Source: Nodosilinea nodulosa PCC 7104 (GTDB taxonomy: Bacteria > Cyanobacteriota > Cyanobacteriia > Phormidesmidales > Phormidesmidaceae). From it: DNA of 64,000 bases. Position 1 is the first letter of the stretch. Each line of letters starts with the position of its first letter. This document shows positions 1 to 9,218 of the stretch, piece by piece. The position numbers and the translations under genes are program-made. The notes below the pieces were generated by a model that did no database searches, was not told where the DNA came from, and saw only the letters and a program-made list of their open reading frames with translations. The stretch covers positions 5,995,565 to 6,059,564 of the forward strand of contig NZ_JH976537.1 in the NCBI RefSeq assembly GCF_000309385.1. The letters run 5' to 3'.

Positions 1-23
1 TATCCCTTCAAAGAGGTACATCC

Positions 24-395
24 ATGGATAAAATTTTGGCAGGTTTAGCGTCTTTGATGGTCGTGACCGCTGTCCCTATGGTGGCCCAGGCCCAAACCCC
101 AGCTCCATCTGCACCTCGTGGCACCACAACGGTGTCGCTAACCCAAAATCTTACTCCGTTTCAACTGGTCAACCTGGCCTATGAGGGTGGCCTCCAGGCC
201 CAGGGCATCCCGAGCTACGGACAGTTCGAAAATGCCTACGCCCAGAACAAGGTCGATGCTCACAGCCTCGTTGCAGCGGCCATTCAGGGCGGCTATGTGC
301 CAGCCAACACCGCGCAGGACGGCGGCTATCTCAATGGCGTGCGATTGCAGCTCCGCTCTGTTGCCCCCGATAGCAACAGCTACCGTTTCCCCTAG
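24..395 (+). CDS. Small secreted protein, unknown function
   Basis: A 123-residue protein with a typical Sec signal peptide: a lysine near the N-terminus, a hydrophobic stretch at about residues 5-20, and a likely cleavage after VAQA at about residue 23. The mature part is short, rich in Gln, Ala and Gly, and has no Cys or recognisable catalytic motif. An AGAGG ribosome-binding site lies about 8 bases before the ATG. I do not recognise the family; similar small exported proteins of unknown role are common in cyanobacteria. It is complete and stands alone on this strand at the window edge. Confidence 0.6.
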   Translation: MDKILAGLASLMVVTAVPMVAQAQTPAPSAPRGTTTVSLTQNLTPFQLVNLAYEGGLQAQGIPSYGQFENAYAQNKVDAHSLVAAAIQGGYVPANTAQDGGYLNGVRLQLRSVAPDSNSYRFP

Positions 396-521
396 GAGGC
401 TGGAAAGTTCTGGGACTATCGGCCAGGTGCTTCCCCACCTGGCTGGTTCACCCCAGGACCGCTCCAATTTTGTCATCCCTTTGCTGACTCTATTCTGCTG
501 AACCTATGCAAGGTTTTTCTC

Positions 522-707
522 GTGAGCTACGAAATCACTATGAAAGCCGACCTAGAGATTGAGCTGCTGCATGACAAGATGAACCTTTTGCGGGAAGAAG
601 AGGTAGTCACCATCCTTGAAATACTCAAAGAGCAACAGCATTGGCTAAGGCAGGTTAAGGAAATACTTCAGGGTCATCCCCTCAAACCAGAAGGGGATAC
701 GGTGTGA
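522..707 (+). CDS. Short helical protein resembling the tail of DUF1003 proteins
   Basis: A 61-residue charged helical peptide starting at GTG 522 (an ATG lies at 541 in another frame). The stretch YEITMKADLEIELLHDKM resembles the conserved C-terminal tail of DUF1003 membrane proteins, which ends in an amphipathic helix after two membrane segments. No upstream membrane part is present, so this is either a stand-alone small protein or a leftover 3' end of a DUF1003-type gene. The resemblance is from memory of the family pattern and is not proven. Function unknown. Confidence 0.4.
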   Translation: MSYEITMKADLEIELLHDKMNLLREEEVVTILEILKEQQHWLRQVKEILQGHPLKPEGDTV

Positions 708-867
708 TTGTAGATCACAGGGACATTGATCACTTTTCTTTAGAACATCTGACATTGCTCTGCCGCAGAATTGGCACACATCCTCCCTAAATTAAGCCTA
801 TGAGATTGGCTCAAAAGCCCTTCTCAAAAGCGGGCTGATTCCACAACCCTAGGGAGGGAAAAACGCC

Positions 868-1782
868 ATGAAAGTCAAGGAATTGGGTATTAGTTTAGCC
901 GGAGCAATCCTATTAACCATAGGTGGATTAGCCCTCTACGATCGCCTCTCCGTCGGTGCTGATTCTATTCCTGCGGCGGAGAGTGAAGCCCTCGCGGCGC
1001 TGCCGATGCAGACTGAGCGCTTTTATAGCCAGGCCATGGGCACAAACCGTCAGTACGGCGTGATTTTGCCCCCTGACTATGACCAGCACCCCGACCAGCG
1101 CTATCCCGTCATTGTGCTGCTTCACGGGGGGCACGATGATCTAAGGGCCTACGCCGACCAGTACGGCATTGCCCAGGTGTTGCAGCAACTCTACGCCACC
1201 CATCAGCTGCCTTCTGCGATTGTGGTCATGCCCGATGGCAACGACAACCGAGGCTCCAGCTATCTATGGGATCCGCAATATTTTGACGGCCCTAACGGTA
1301 AGCTCGGTACGCTGATTGGCTCTGAACTGGTACAGCAGATTAAAGACCACTACCGCACCCTGCCGGGGCCTCAGTTTTGGGCCATGGGCGGAGTGTCTTC
1401 CGGCGGGTGGGGGGCCGTCAACATTGGCCTCAGACATCTAGACAGCTACGGCATTCTCTTTAGCCACAGCGGCTACTTTACCGATAGCAGCGGTGCCCAA
1501 AACAGTCCTGAAAGTTTTATCAAACAGCTGCCAGCCAGTTCACTCCACCACCTTCACATCTACATGGATGCGGGCGACAATGGCTTAGACACCGATATGC
1601 GAACCTCAAGCCAGACCTTTCACCAGACCTTGGAGCAAATGGGAATTAGCAATGTCTTTCATATCTTCCCCGGTGGGCACGGCATGTCGGGGCCTGATAT
1701 TGGCTGGAACTATTTTCACAAACACCTGACGGACTCGCTCACCTACGTGGGTCAACAATTTGAACAGTCTCAAATGCGATAA
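868..1782 (+). CDS. Esterase-family alpha/beta hydrolase, membrane-anchored or secreted
   Basis: A 304-residue protein with an N-terminal hydrophobic segment (about residues 8-24) that would export or anchor it. The body matches the putative esterase family (Esterase, PF00756; esterase D/antigen 85 type): LLHGG near residue 90, the nucleophile elbow GGVSSGG with Ser177, a candidate Asp at MDAGDNG (about 233) and a candidate His in GGHGMSG (about 270). A strong AGGGAGG ribosome-binding site precedes the ATG. Its substrate cannot be told from sequence; feruloyl-esterase-like or acyl-transfer activity on cell-surface material are both possible. The next gene begins 15 bases downstream and may be co-transcribed. 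Confidence 0.8.
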   Translation: MKVKELGISLAGAILLTIGGLALYDRLSVGADSIPAAESEALAALPMQTERFYSQAMGTNRQYGVILPPDYDQHPDQRYPVIVLLHGGHDDLRAYADQYGIAQVLQQLYATHQLPSAIVVMPDGNDNRGSSYLWDPQYFDGPNGKLGTLIGSELVQQIKDHYRTLPGPQFWAMGGVSSGGWGAVNIGLRHLDSYGILFSHSGYFTDSSGAQNSPESFIKQLPASSLHHLHIYMDAGDNGLDTDMRTSSQTFHQTLEQMGISNVFHIFPGGHGMSGPDIGWNYFHKHLTDSLTYVGQQFEQSQMR

Positions 1783-1797
1783 GGCGAGGATCAACCC

Positions 1798-2473
1798 GTG
1801 TGTTTTTCAGCTTCGGTTAGCTTTGCCGCCAGTGCCGTTCTAATTCCGGTCGGCGTCTATTGCATTAGAGTGGCGCTCTCCAACACGGCCTATTTACCCT
1901 TTGCTGCTGTGCCCCTGGCTTTTGGCATCCAGCAGGGGTTTGAGGGGGTTATCTGGTCGGGCATTCACGCCAACAATGCCGTCGCCATGCATTTTGGTGC
2001 ATTGGCGTTTCTTCTTTTTTTCCCACTGGTTTTGGCTCGTTTGGCCCCCTTACATTGCGCTACGACTCGAACCCAATCAGAGAATTCAGCAGGTGTGTCG
2101 CGGCTTTTTGCTGGCAGGGGCACTGGCTGGAGCGCTGCTCTACCTGCCCCTGGTCATTCACTATGACTGGCTATCGGTCGCGGTCAGGCAGGGCTCCATT
2201 GAGTATCAGGCCCGATTTATTGGGGAGGTCATACCGAATGTGTTTACTCGCCTACTCTACGCGCTGATAATTTTTATTCCATTGCTTATCTCCTCCAATG
2301 CAGATATCAGAATTTGGGGGATGTTAATTGCAGCGTCTGCTCTGATGAGTTCCCTGATCTTTAGCTATGCCTTCGTCTCGGTGTGGTGTTTTTTTGCCGC
2401 ACTTTTATCGCTCTACATTCTGCGCACGCTTTTGAAGGCCAACCCGGTACTGCCAGAGCAAGCTATGCCATAG
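1798..2473 (+). pseudogene. DUF6629 membrane protein with a one-base frameshift
   Basis: The reading frame from GTG 1798 begins MCFSASVSFAAS, the characteristic opening of DUF6629 integral membrane proteins, and continues with hydrophobic segments to about position 2020. The family-like sequence then continues in the next frame (from about 2015 to the stop at 2471-2473: GALLYLPLV, then further membrane helices). The switch falls at a run of seven T (2015-2021); removing one T restores a single 224-codon frame. Function of the family is unknown. A real mutation, homopolymer slippage or a consensus error would all look the same. The esterase gene lies 15 bases upstream. Confidence 0.7.
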
Positions 2474-2591
2474 CGGCACTAAAGTCACCTCCATAACAAA
2501 TTCGTGATGTCCTAGGGCGGACAGCCTGGTGGGTAGCCGTGGGGCTAGTTGCGACCTCCATGCCTTTGACCAAACCCTGGCCGATAACCTG

Positions 2592-2638
2592 GAGGTCTGC
2601 CAATCCTCGGGTCGGCGGTTCAAGCCCGCCTCCTGGCG
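2592..2638 (+). other. tRNA-Gly(GCC)-like 3' half, probable tRNA remnant
   Basis: The segment folds like the 3' half of a tRNA: anticodon stem GAGGT/TCCTC with loop CTGCCAA (anticodon GCC, glycine; one T-T mismatch), variable bases GGGTC, a perfect T-arm GGCGG-TTCAAGC-CCGCC, then TCCTGGC as a possible 3' acceptor strand. The 26 bases upstream give no D-arm and no matching GCCAGGA acceptor strand, so it is not a working tRNA gene. It could be a remnant left by integration into a tRNA gene, or chance. Confidence 0.3.
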
Positions 2639-2721
2639 TACCTTGTAACCACTCGGGCATGGCAATTTGTTACGATTTCAGGCTAATCGGCAGTTGGGAC
2701 GAGGCCGAGTTAGAGAAGTTA

Positions 2722-2753
2722 GAGAAGGAGGAGAATGGAGAAGGAGGAGAATG
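2722..2753 (+). repeat. Perfect tandem repeat, 16 bp x 2
   Basis: Two identical head-to-tail copies of GAGAAGGAGGAGAATG lie in the intergenic stretch between the DUF6629 gene and the convergent transporter gene. It is part of a purine-rich tract; no coding role is apparent. Confidence 0.85.
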
Positions 2754-2774
2754 GGCAAGATTTTTTTGACACCG

Positions 2775-2810
2775 CCCGCTTCCCCTCGTTTAGCCCCTGG
2801 GGAAAGCGGG
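2775..2810. terminator. Hairpin between convergent genes
   Basis: CCCGCTTCCCC (2775-2785) pairs with GGGGAAAGCGGG (2799-2810) around a 13-base loop, with one bulged A. A T-run lies on its left side, which would be the U-tract for minus-strand transcripts arriving from the transporter gene ending at 2819 only if read as A's, so it is best called a strong hairpin with probable terminator function rather than a textbook intrinsic terminator. Confidence 0.45.
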
Positions 2811-2818
2811 GTTAGCGT

Positions 2819-4270
2819 TTAATCAGGGGCCAAGCTGGCCGTTTTGATCTCCGCCGCCGCTGCGGTTTCTAGGGGCTGGCCGCTGGTTTCAATCTGAAAA
2901 ATAAACGTCACCACCGCCGCTAGAACGCAGCAGCCCGACAGGGCCAACAACAATGGCGGCACCCCCCAGGTCTTTTGCAAAATGGGCAGCACAAAGGTGC
3001 CCACCACCGCCCCGGCCTTGGCAAAGGCCGCCGCAAATCCTACCCCTGTGGCTCGCATAGCGGTCGGAAATACCTCCCCTGAGAGCAAAAACGTGGTGGC
3101 GTTGGGGCCAGCATTCATCATCAGGTTAAACACCAGGAACCCCGCCAGCACCAGCCCGATCTCGCCGCGACTGCCGGTGGGCAACAGCCCTGAGGCGGCC
3201 AGAATGCCCAGGCCCACCGCCATGCCCAAAAAGCCGAGGATCTGAAGCCGAATGCGGCCCAGCGTTTCGACCAGCGCGATCGCGCCGAGAAACCCCAAAA
3301 TCAAAAACACATCCACCGCCGCAGCCCCCTGGGCCGCACCCATCTCACGGGCCATAAAGTCGGCCTCACCCGCAAAGGCCAGGACGCCGATAATGGCCGG
3401 GGTAAAGATGCCGATGCCGTAGGTGGCAATGTCTTGCAGAAACCAGGGCACCGAGGCCAGGATGGTGCGGCGGCGATGGGCGGGGGCGAACAAGGTGCCG
3501 TAGGTGGGGCGATCGCCTGAGACCGGCGGCTCTAGCGCTGGGGTAATGGCGATCGGGGTTTCGAGCAGCTGGGTCGCGGCTTTGGAGGCCTCGGCGTATT
3601 CGCCCCGGCTGATGTAGTAGCGGGGACTCTCCAGGCCAAAGCTGAGCCGCACGATCGCCACCGCCACCGCCAGCACAACCCCCACCCCCAGCATCCAGCG
3701 CCAGGCGTAGTGAATCGCCATCTGGTCGCTGTCGGGGTAGAGGGTGCGAAACAGGTGAATGGTCACCAGGCCGGTGACCGCCCCCAGCAAGGCCCCCACC
3801 GCCTGGAAGGTAAACGCCCCAATCACCATGCGGCCCCGGTGGCGGGCCGGCACATTCTCGGTGATGTAGGACACGCTGATCGGGTAGTCGGCCCCAATGC
3901 CCACCCCCACCAAAAAGCGAAAGGCAATCAGCGAGGCGACATTCCAGGCCAGGGCGGTGCCAGCGGTGGCGACCACAAAAATGGCCACATCCACAATCAG
4001 CATCAGCTGGCGGCCAACCCGATCGGTAATCGGCCCCAGGGTGAGGGAGCCGACCAGAGACCCGGCCACCGCCGCTGTGGCGATCGCCCCCACCGCCGTG
4101 GCCCCCAGCCCAAAGTGGCGCTGCAAAAACGGCATCGCCACCCCAATAATGAAAAAGTCGAAGCCGTCTAGGGCAATTAGCCCCGCCGACAGCAGCCACA
4201 GCAGCCCCATGGTGCGGGTGATGGGGGAGGCATCTAGCTGGGCTTCAAACGAGGCTGGGATTGGCGTCAT
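2819..4270 (-). CDS. Major facilitator superfamily transporter
   Basis: A 483-residue protein with about 12 predicted membrane helices. The loop between helices 2 and 3 carries GPITDRVGRQ, the MFS motif A; the first helix has ALDGFDFFIIG, as in metabolite:H+ symporters of the sugar-porter, phosphate and aromatic-acid groups. The motif ENVPARHRGRM after helix 4 and the central cytoplasmic loop also fit. The substrate is not decidable from sequence. AAGGAGG stands 7 bases before the ATG and fixes the start. It lies 161 bases downstream of a glycosyltransferase gene on the same strand and may share its transcript. Confidence 0.85.
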   Translation of the reverse strand: MTPIPASFEAQLDASPITRTMGLLWLLSAGLIALDGFDFFIIGVAMPFLQRHFGLGATAVGAIATAAVAGSLVGSLTLGPITDRVGRQLMLIVDVAIFVVATAGTALAWNVASLIAFRFLVGVGIGADYPISVSYITENVPARHRGRMVIGAFTFQAVGALLGAVTGLVTIHLFRTLYPDSDQMAIHYAWRWMLGVGVVLAVAVAIVRLSFGLESPRYYISRGEYAEASKAATQLLETPIAITPALEPPVSGDRPTYGTLFAPAHRRRTILASVPWFLQDIATYGIGIFTPAIIGVLAFAGEADFMAREMGAAQGAAAVDVFLILGFLGAIALVETLGRIRLQILGFLGMAVGLGILAASGLLPTGSRGEIGLVLAGFLVFNLMMNAGPNATTFLLSGEVFPTAMRATGVGFAAAFAKAGAVVGTFVLPILQKTWGVPPLLLALSGCCVLAAVVTFIFQIETSGQPLETAAAAEIKTASLAPD

Positions 4271-4431
4271 GCATCGGCCTCCTTGGCTTTGGAGCTGGCT
4301 CCAGGGGCTTCATCCTCAAGCTGGAGCAGGCGGTTACCGGCGGGTAGGTCTAGAATTGGCGCGATCGCGCGTAGCCGATAGGCTGCATCAATATTCCCCC
4401 GCCAGCTCAGGCAGCATGGCTCCGCCGTCTG

Positions 4432-5370
4432 TTAACCTTCCTGCTGCATTTCGCGGTAGGCGGCATAGACCCCCTGCACCGTGTACCAGTTGAGGAAAAT
4501 TCGGGCAAGTTCCAGGGCCAGGGCCGGTTTTCCCTGGTCAATCAGCCAGCGCAGCAGCGGTGCCATAGTCTTTTCGTTGAGGGTGCCGCCAGCGGTGAGT
4601 AGCCCCCACAAAATGCGGTGCAGCCAGGTCATTTGAATCATCATCCTGACGTCGCGGGTGGGGTGCTTTTGGTAAAACAGCGCTCCCATGCGGCCCCGCT
4701 GAATTTCCTGGTCAATCATTTTGGGAATTTGATCGAGGGAGAAGGGGGCGTGGTAGTGGTAGCCGGTGGCCTCGGGTACCTTGACCATCGACACGCCCAA
4801 GTTTTTGAGCCGCACCCCAAGCTCTAAATCTTCCCAGCCGTAGAGGCGAAAGTCGAGGTCAAACAGCCCGGCGGTGGTGAGCCAGTGCTTGGCGATCGCC
4901 ACGTTGGCGGTATCAAAAAAGGCGTTGGAAAAGTCGGTGACCTTGGCTGGTTCGGCGGTGGGCTGCTCAAAGTTGGCGGTGTTGACCAAGCGACCGGCGG
5001 TAAAAACGCGGTCATCGCCCAGGCGCTGGTAGGCGTCGGTCAGGGCCTGGGCGTGGGCCTGTAGCGCCCCCGGCACCAAAATTACGTCGCTGTCTATAAA
5101 GGCGATCACATCGCCCCGGGCCACCTCAACGCCGTAGTTGCGGGCTGCCCCAGCCCCCCCGTGATCGCGCTCAAACAGCCGCACGTGGGGAAATTCAGCG
5201 GCGTTTTGGCGCAGCCAGTCCTGGGTGCCGTCGGTCGAGCCGTCGTCTACCACCACCAGCTCGAAGTCGGTAATGAGCGCCGGGTCATAGGTCTGCTGCT
5301 CCAGGGCGCGGAGGCATTTTTCCAGGATGGGTTTGCGGTTATAGGCGGGGGTAACAACGCTGATAAACAC
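4432..5370 (-). CDS. Family 2 glycosyltransferase
   Basis: A 312-residue GT-A fold glycosyltransferase. The N-terminus MFISVVTPAYNR is the usual opening strand; VVVDDGSTDGTQ (about residues 40-52) binds the nucleotide; FIDSDV (about 92-97) is the DxD-type metal-binding motif; GWEDLELGVRL (about 178-188) is the acceptor/catalytic ED motif. No membrane segment is seen, so it is a cytosolic or peripheral enzyme probably acting in cell-wall, exopolysaccharide or glycolipid assembly. The same frame stays open for 54 codons beyond its stop up to the transporter start; I treat that as non-coding. Confidence 0.88.
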   Translation of the reverse strand: MFISVVTPAYNRKPILEKCLRALEQQTYDPALITDFELVVVDDGSTDGTQDWLRQNAAEFPHVRLFERDHGGAGAARNYGVEVARGDVIAFIDSDVILVPGALQAHAQALTDAYQRLGDDRVFTAGRLVNTANFEQPTAEPAKVTDFSNAFFDTANVAIAKHWLTTAGLFDLDFRLYGWEDLELGVRLKNLGVSMVKVPEATGYHYHAPFSLDQIPKMIDQEIQRGRMGALFYQKHPTRDVRMMIQMTWLHRILWGLLTAGGTLNEKTMAPLLRWLIDQGKPALALELARIFLNWYTVQGVYAAYREMQQEG

Positions 5371-5563
5371 GGCAGGCCTTCACAATAGCGTTCTCATCCT
5401 AGCGCCTTCCCTTCGCCCCACGCGATGGCACTGGGCCAGGAACCTGTGCCGCCCTAAACGATCCGTGGCATAATTCAGTATGGATGAACTTTAGTTCAAA
5501 TGTATCTTTACTCCGTTGCGGGTCACGGAAGGTAAGCAGGGTGTACAGCGGGGACGCACAGTG

Positions 5564-6046
5564 GTGAGCGATCGCGGGCAGGGTAAGGGCTGGTGGGGTA
5601 GGGGGCTATTGGCCCTGGTGCTGCTTGGCGGGCTGGCAAGCTGCTCGGCCCCTGCCGATGCCCCTGGCCCCCGCAACGTCACCCTGTCGCAAAAGTGGGC
5701 ACTGCAGCCGGGCGATCGCCTGGCCGGCTACGAGGTGCAGAGCGGCCTGGGGGACATCACCCTGGACATTCGAGGGAATCGGGTGTTTATGCCCTTTGAC
5801 GGCGAAGTCCAGCCCGCCGAGGGGAGCGAAAATCTGTGCGTGATTTTGTCGAGCCCCGACGTGCCCGCCTACCTGTTTCGCCTCTGCGGGCTGCGGCAGG
5901 TGCAGATGGGCGATCGCGCCCAGGGCGACCCCATCGGCAGCGGTGACAGCGTAGCCTTTGCCACCCTTCGCCGCCAGGCCGACGGCACCTGGGCCATGGT
6001 GGAACCCGCCAAAGAGCTGATCGCCCAATTTTTAGATCAGCCCTAG
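5564..6046 (+). CDS. Putative lipoprotein, unknown function
   Basis: Starting at GTG 5564 (a GTG at 5561 and a TTG at 5516 are also in frame), the product is about 160 residues with a basic start, the hydrophobic segment LLALVLLGGLASCS and a lipobox LASC, so it should be lipid-anchored. The mature part contains GDITLDIRGNRVFMPFDGEV and later ENLCVILSSPDVPAYLFRLCG; two Cys could pair. I do not recognise a family. It is convergent with the UPF0182 gene, with 22 bases between them. Confidence 0.6.
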   Translation: MSDRGQGKGWWGRGLLALVLLGGLASCSAPADAPGPRNVTLSQKWALQPGDRLAGYEVQSGLGDITLDIRGNRVFMPFDGEVQPAEGSENLCVILSSPDVPAYLFRLCGLRQVQMGDRAQGDPIGSGDSVAFATLRRQADGTWAMVEPAKELIAQFLDQP

Positions 6047-6068
6047 TCGTCTGCGGCAGACTCCGGCG

Positions 6069-9000
6069 CTATGGCTGGACGTCCGGCAGGCCCAGTTCCG
6101 CCCCGTTGGCCGAAGCGCCGGAGGGCGTCTCGATGTCGATCAGGCCGGGGAGAGGATTGTCGTCAGGGGCATCTTCGTTCAGGTCGCGCAGAATGGGGGC
6201 GGCAGGGGCGGGGGTTTCTAAAAACACCGCCGACAGCACCGCTTGCAGGGTCGGGGCCATGGCAATGCGGTTTTTGTAAACCATGATCACCCGCGTCAGG
6301 GTCGGCACCTGATTTTGCTCGGCCACCAGGTACAGCGGTTCGACGTAGATCAGCGATTGCTCGATCGGAATCACCAGCAGATTTCCCTGCTGCGCCCGCG
6401 ACCCCTGGGTATCCCACAGGGAAATGCGCTGGGAAATTTCGGGGTCCTGGTTGATGCGGGCCTCGATCTGCTCGGGGCCAAACACCAGCTCTTGCTTGGG
6501 GAAGCGGTAGAGCAGCCGCAGCCCGTAGCGATCGCCGTCGGACCTGGCCGCCAGCCAGGCGATCAGGTTGTTGCGCTGGGCTGGGGTAAACAGCCGCAGC
6601 AGCACAAACTCCTCGGTATCCTCCTGGGGCAGCTTCATAATGAGGTAGTAGGGTTCCACCGTCTGCGACTCGTTGGCGTAGATTTCGCTGGGGGCGCGCC
6701 ACTGGTCTTCTCGGTTGTAGAACACCTGCGGGTCGGTCATGTGGTAGGTCATCAGCGAGTCGGCCTGCACCGAAAACAAATCCTGGGGGTAGCGAATGTG
6801 GGCGCGCAGCGTCTCTGGCATCGCCTCCAGGGATTCAAACATGCCGGGCAGCAGCCGACTCCAGGTTTGAATGATGGGATCGCTGGGTTCAGAGACAAAA
6901 AAGCTCACCGACCCGTTGAAGGCATCGACCACCACCTTGACCGAGTTGCGAATGTAGTTGAAGTCGTTGCTGCCGGGGTCGGAATAGGGGTAGCGGCCGC
7001 TGACGGTGTAGGCGTCAACAATCCAGTAGAGGTAGTTCTCGCCGGTTTGGGAGTTGAAGTTTTCGGCAATAAAGCTGGGGTCGCGATCGCGAAACGCATC
7101 GAAGTCGATACTCGCCGGAGCGCGGCTGCCGTGGCTGGGACCAGTGCCCCACTGGCTGGAGGCATCGCCAATGTCGACGGTGACCAGGTAGGGGTCGGTG
7201 TCAAAGCGCAGAAAGGGCGCGATCGCCCGCACGCGATCGGCAATGTTGCGACGAAACAGCAGCCGGGTGTCGCCGGTAAAGTCTTCGGTAAACAGCATCC
7301 GCCAGTCCAGCAGGTGGCGGGCAAACAGCAGCCGCCGCCAGCCGCTTTCCAGGTTAATGCCGCCCCGGCCCAGGTAGGTGGTGTAGATGTTCTCGTTGCC
7401 GCTGGGGTAGTCCAGCTCCAGCGCCTGGGTATTGGTCATGATGTAGGTGTTGGTCAGCTCGCCAAAGTACAGGCGCGGATCGCCGATGGGAATGCTCTGG
7501 CGCACCTCCTCGCTGCTGGGAACGTTGTCGATGCCGCGCACAAAGTAGGTGGGCAACCCATCCGGACCTGCCGTATTCACCGGGCTCATGGTGAAGCCGA
7601 ACCCGTGGGTGTAAACCAGGTGCTCGTTGACCCAGGTCTTGGCGATGTCGGGCACGCGCTCATAGTTCAGCTCCCGCGCCGAGATCATCACCTGGCGGCG
7701 CTCCGAGCGGCGCTGATCGTTCAGAATGCTGTAGCGATCGAAGTCGGCGTCGGTAAACTCGTAGTACAGCCGAATTTGCTGGAGCTGGCGGTTGCTCTCC
7801 AGCAGCGGGCGCGGGTCCCAGAGGCGAATATTTTCCAGGGTGAGGTCGTTGTTTTCCAAGTCGGCAGTGGTCAGATCGCCGCTGGGGTCAAAGGGCTCCG
7901 ACTCAATCGCCTCCAGGTCAAAGGCCGCCCGAGTCAGCGCAATGGAGTCGGTGATGAAGGGCCGCTCGCGCTGTAGCTCGTTGGGCTGCACCACCAGCCG
8001 CTGCACCACCAGTGGGGCCAGCACCAGCCCCAGCACCGTCAGCACCAGGTAGCCGCAGATGCCCTTGACCAACAGGCTGGTGCGGCCAAAGCCTGCCCCC
8101 CAGCCCAGGGGCGCCGTCTGCACCCTGGCCCGCGATCGCCCCATGGGGTTGATATAGCCCGGTACTTCCAGGCGCCCGCGCAGGGTAAAGACCAGCCCTA
8201 AAATCAGCGTAAACAGGGCCAGCGCCCAGCTGGCGGGCAGCAGTACGTGAATGTGGGTGTACCCGGCCCCGTACACCACCCCTTCGCGGGAGTAGAGGAT
8301 CTCGTAGCGGCCCAGCCAGTGGCTAAAGCTGGTGGCCAAAAACAACAGCCCCGCCAGGGTGTAGAGGTGCTGCTGCTGCGGTGGCGAAAAGCCGTAGAAC
8401 CGCCCCTGGCTGAGGGTGTTGTTGACGAGGAGATAGACCAGATAAACGCTGACCAGGGTAAAAAAGAGGGTGCCAATCACCCAAAACTCCAGCAGGTGCA
8501 GTACCGGCAGCCGAAAAATATAGAAGGAAATATCGCGCTTAAAAATTGGGTCTACGCTGTCGTAGGAGGCCGGGTTGAGCGCCAGCAGCAGGGTAGGCCA
8601 CTGCTTCGCCAAAATGAGCCCATAGCCCAGACTCATGAACACCGCCGCCAGCCGCCCCAGCTGCCGGGGGTAGATTAAAAACGCCACGGTGCTGATGCCC
8701 AGGGCCAGAATCAGCCAGGGCTGGGTAATAAAAATTTGGCCAATAACGTTAAACAGCTGTAGCTTGGGCCACAGGGGCAGCGGCGTGCTGGAGTCGTAGA
8801 GGGTCGACGTCTGCTGCCAAAAGTCTCTGGCAATTTGCCCCTGGTAAATCAGCTGCACCCCAACGAGAAAGCTCAGGGTGGCCCCCAGCACCAGCAGCCC
8901 AGCTAGCCCCAGACTGCGGGCTCGGGAGTCGCGATCGCTCGGTACATCGAGGGGTTTAGCCCGGTCAGCCAGGCTGAGGTTGCTCCAGGTAAAGAGCAGC

Positions 9001-9218
9001 GTCAGCGCAATGGGGACCAGCCCGAGGAGCAGCTGCGACCGGAGCCGCAGCCAAAACACCTCCAGGTAGTTGACCTCAGCAAACCAGAGGCGCTCGGCCT
9101 GGAGATTAACGATCGCATCAAAAAACAGCAGAGCCAGTAGCCCCAGCCCCAGACTCAGCCACCCCCACCGGGGCAGACCCCACCGCGACAAACTCTTGGC
9201 GATCGTCTTACTTACCAT
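6069..9218 (-). CDS. UPF0182 (COG1615) large membrane protein
   Basis: A 1049-residue protein whose N-terminal third holds about seven membrane helices (from about residue 13 to 400) followed by a large, probably extracytoplasmic domain. Length, the pattern of helices and segments such as YTHGFGFTMSPVN, RSVKV-type strands and YHMTDPQVFYNREDQW match UPF0182, a family in actinobacteria and cyanobacteria with no assigned biochemical role. The C-terminal 40 residues are Pro/Asp/Gly-rich and probably disordered. The start is ATG at 9216-9218. It is a single gene, convergent with the lipoprotein gene. Confidence 0.92.
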   Translation of the reverse strand: MVSKTIAKSLSRWGLPRWGWLSLGLGLLALLFFDAIVNLQAERLWFAEVNYLEVFWLRLRSQLLLGLVPIALTLLFTWSNLSLADRAKPLDVPSDRDSRARSLGLAGLLVLGATLSFLVGVQLIYQGQIARDFWQQTSTLYDSSTPLPLWPKLQLFNVIGQIFITQPWLILALGISTVAFLIYPRQLGRLAAVFMSLGYGLILAKQWPTLLLALNPASYDSVDPIFKRDISFYIFRLPVLHLLEFWVIGTLFFTLVSVYLVYLLVNNTLSQGRFYGFSPPQQQHLYTLAGLLFLATSFSHWLGRYEILYSREGVVYGAGYTHIHVLLPASWALALFTLILGLVFTLRGRLEVPGYINPMGRSRARVQTAPLGWGAGFGRTSLLVKGICGYLVLTVLGLVLAPLVVQRLVVQPNELQRERPFITDSIALTRAAFDLEAIESEPFDPSGDLTTADLENNDLTLENIRLWDPRPLLESNRQLQQIRLYYEFTDADFDRYSILNDQRRSERRQVMISARELNYERVPDIAKTWVNEHLVYTHGFGFTMSPVNTAGPDGLPTYFVRGIDNVPSSEEVRQSIPIGDPRLYFGELTNTYIMTNTQALELDYPSGNENIYTTYLGRGGINLESGWRRLLFARHLLDWRMLFTEDFTGDTRLLFRRNIADRVRAIAPFLRFDTDPYLVTVDIGDASSQWGTGPSHGSRAPASIDFDAFRDRDPSFIAENFNSQTGENYLYWIVDAYTVSGRYPYSDPGSNDFNYIRNSVKVVVDAFNGSVSFFVSEPSDPIIQTWSRLLPGMFESLEAMPETLRAHIRYPQDLFSVQADSLMTYHMTDPQVFYNREDQWRAPSEIYANESQTVEPYYLIMKLPQEDTEEFVLLRLFTPAQRNNLIAWLAARSDGDRYGLRLLYRFPKQELVFGPEQIEARINQDPEISQRISLWDTQGSRAQQGNLLVIPIEQSLIYVEPLYLVAEQNQVPTLTRVIMVYKNRIAMAPTLQAVLSAVFLETPAPAAPILRDLNEDAPDDNPLPGLIDIETPSGASANGAELGLPDVQP

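Noticed and set aside
2539..2769. 76-codon frame across the tRNA-like fragment and the purine repeat
   Set aside because: Its sequence is explained by the tRNA-like segment and the tandem repeat; no ribosome-binding site.
4271..4431. The glycosyltransferase frame stays open for 54 codons past its stop (ending in the transporter start overlap)
   Set aside because: The glycosyltransferase already has a normal C-terminus, there is no start codon or ribosome-binding site after the stop, and the residues look unlike a domain; best explained by high-GC frame openness.
6243..7976. 577-codon open frame opposite the UPF0182 gene
   Set aside because: It is an antisense shadow: residues are Val/Gly/Gln/His-rich without domains, and the opposite strand encodes a recognised family.
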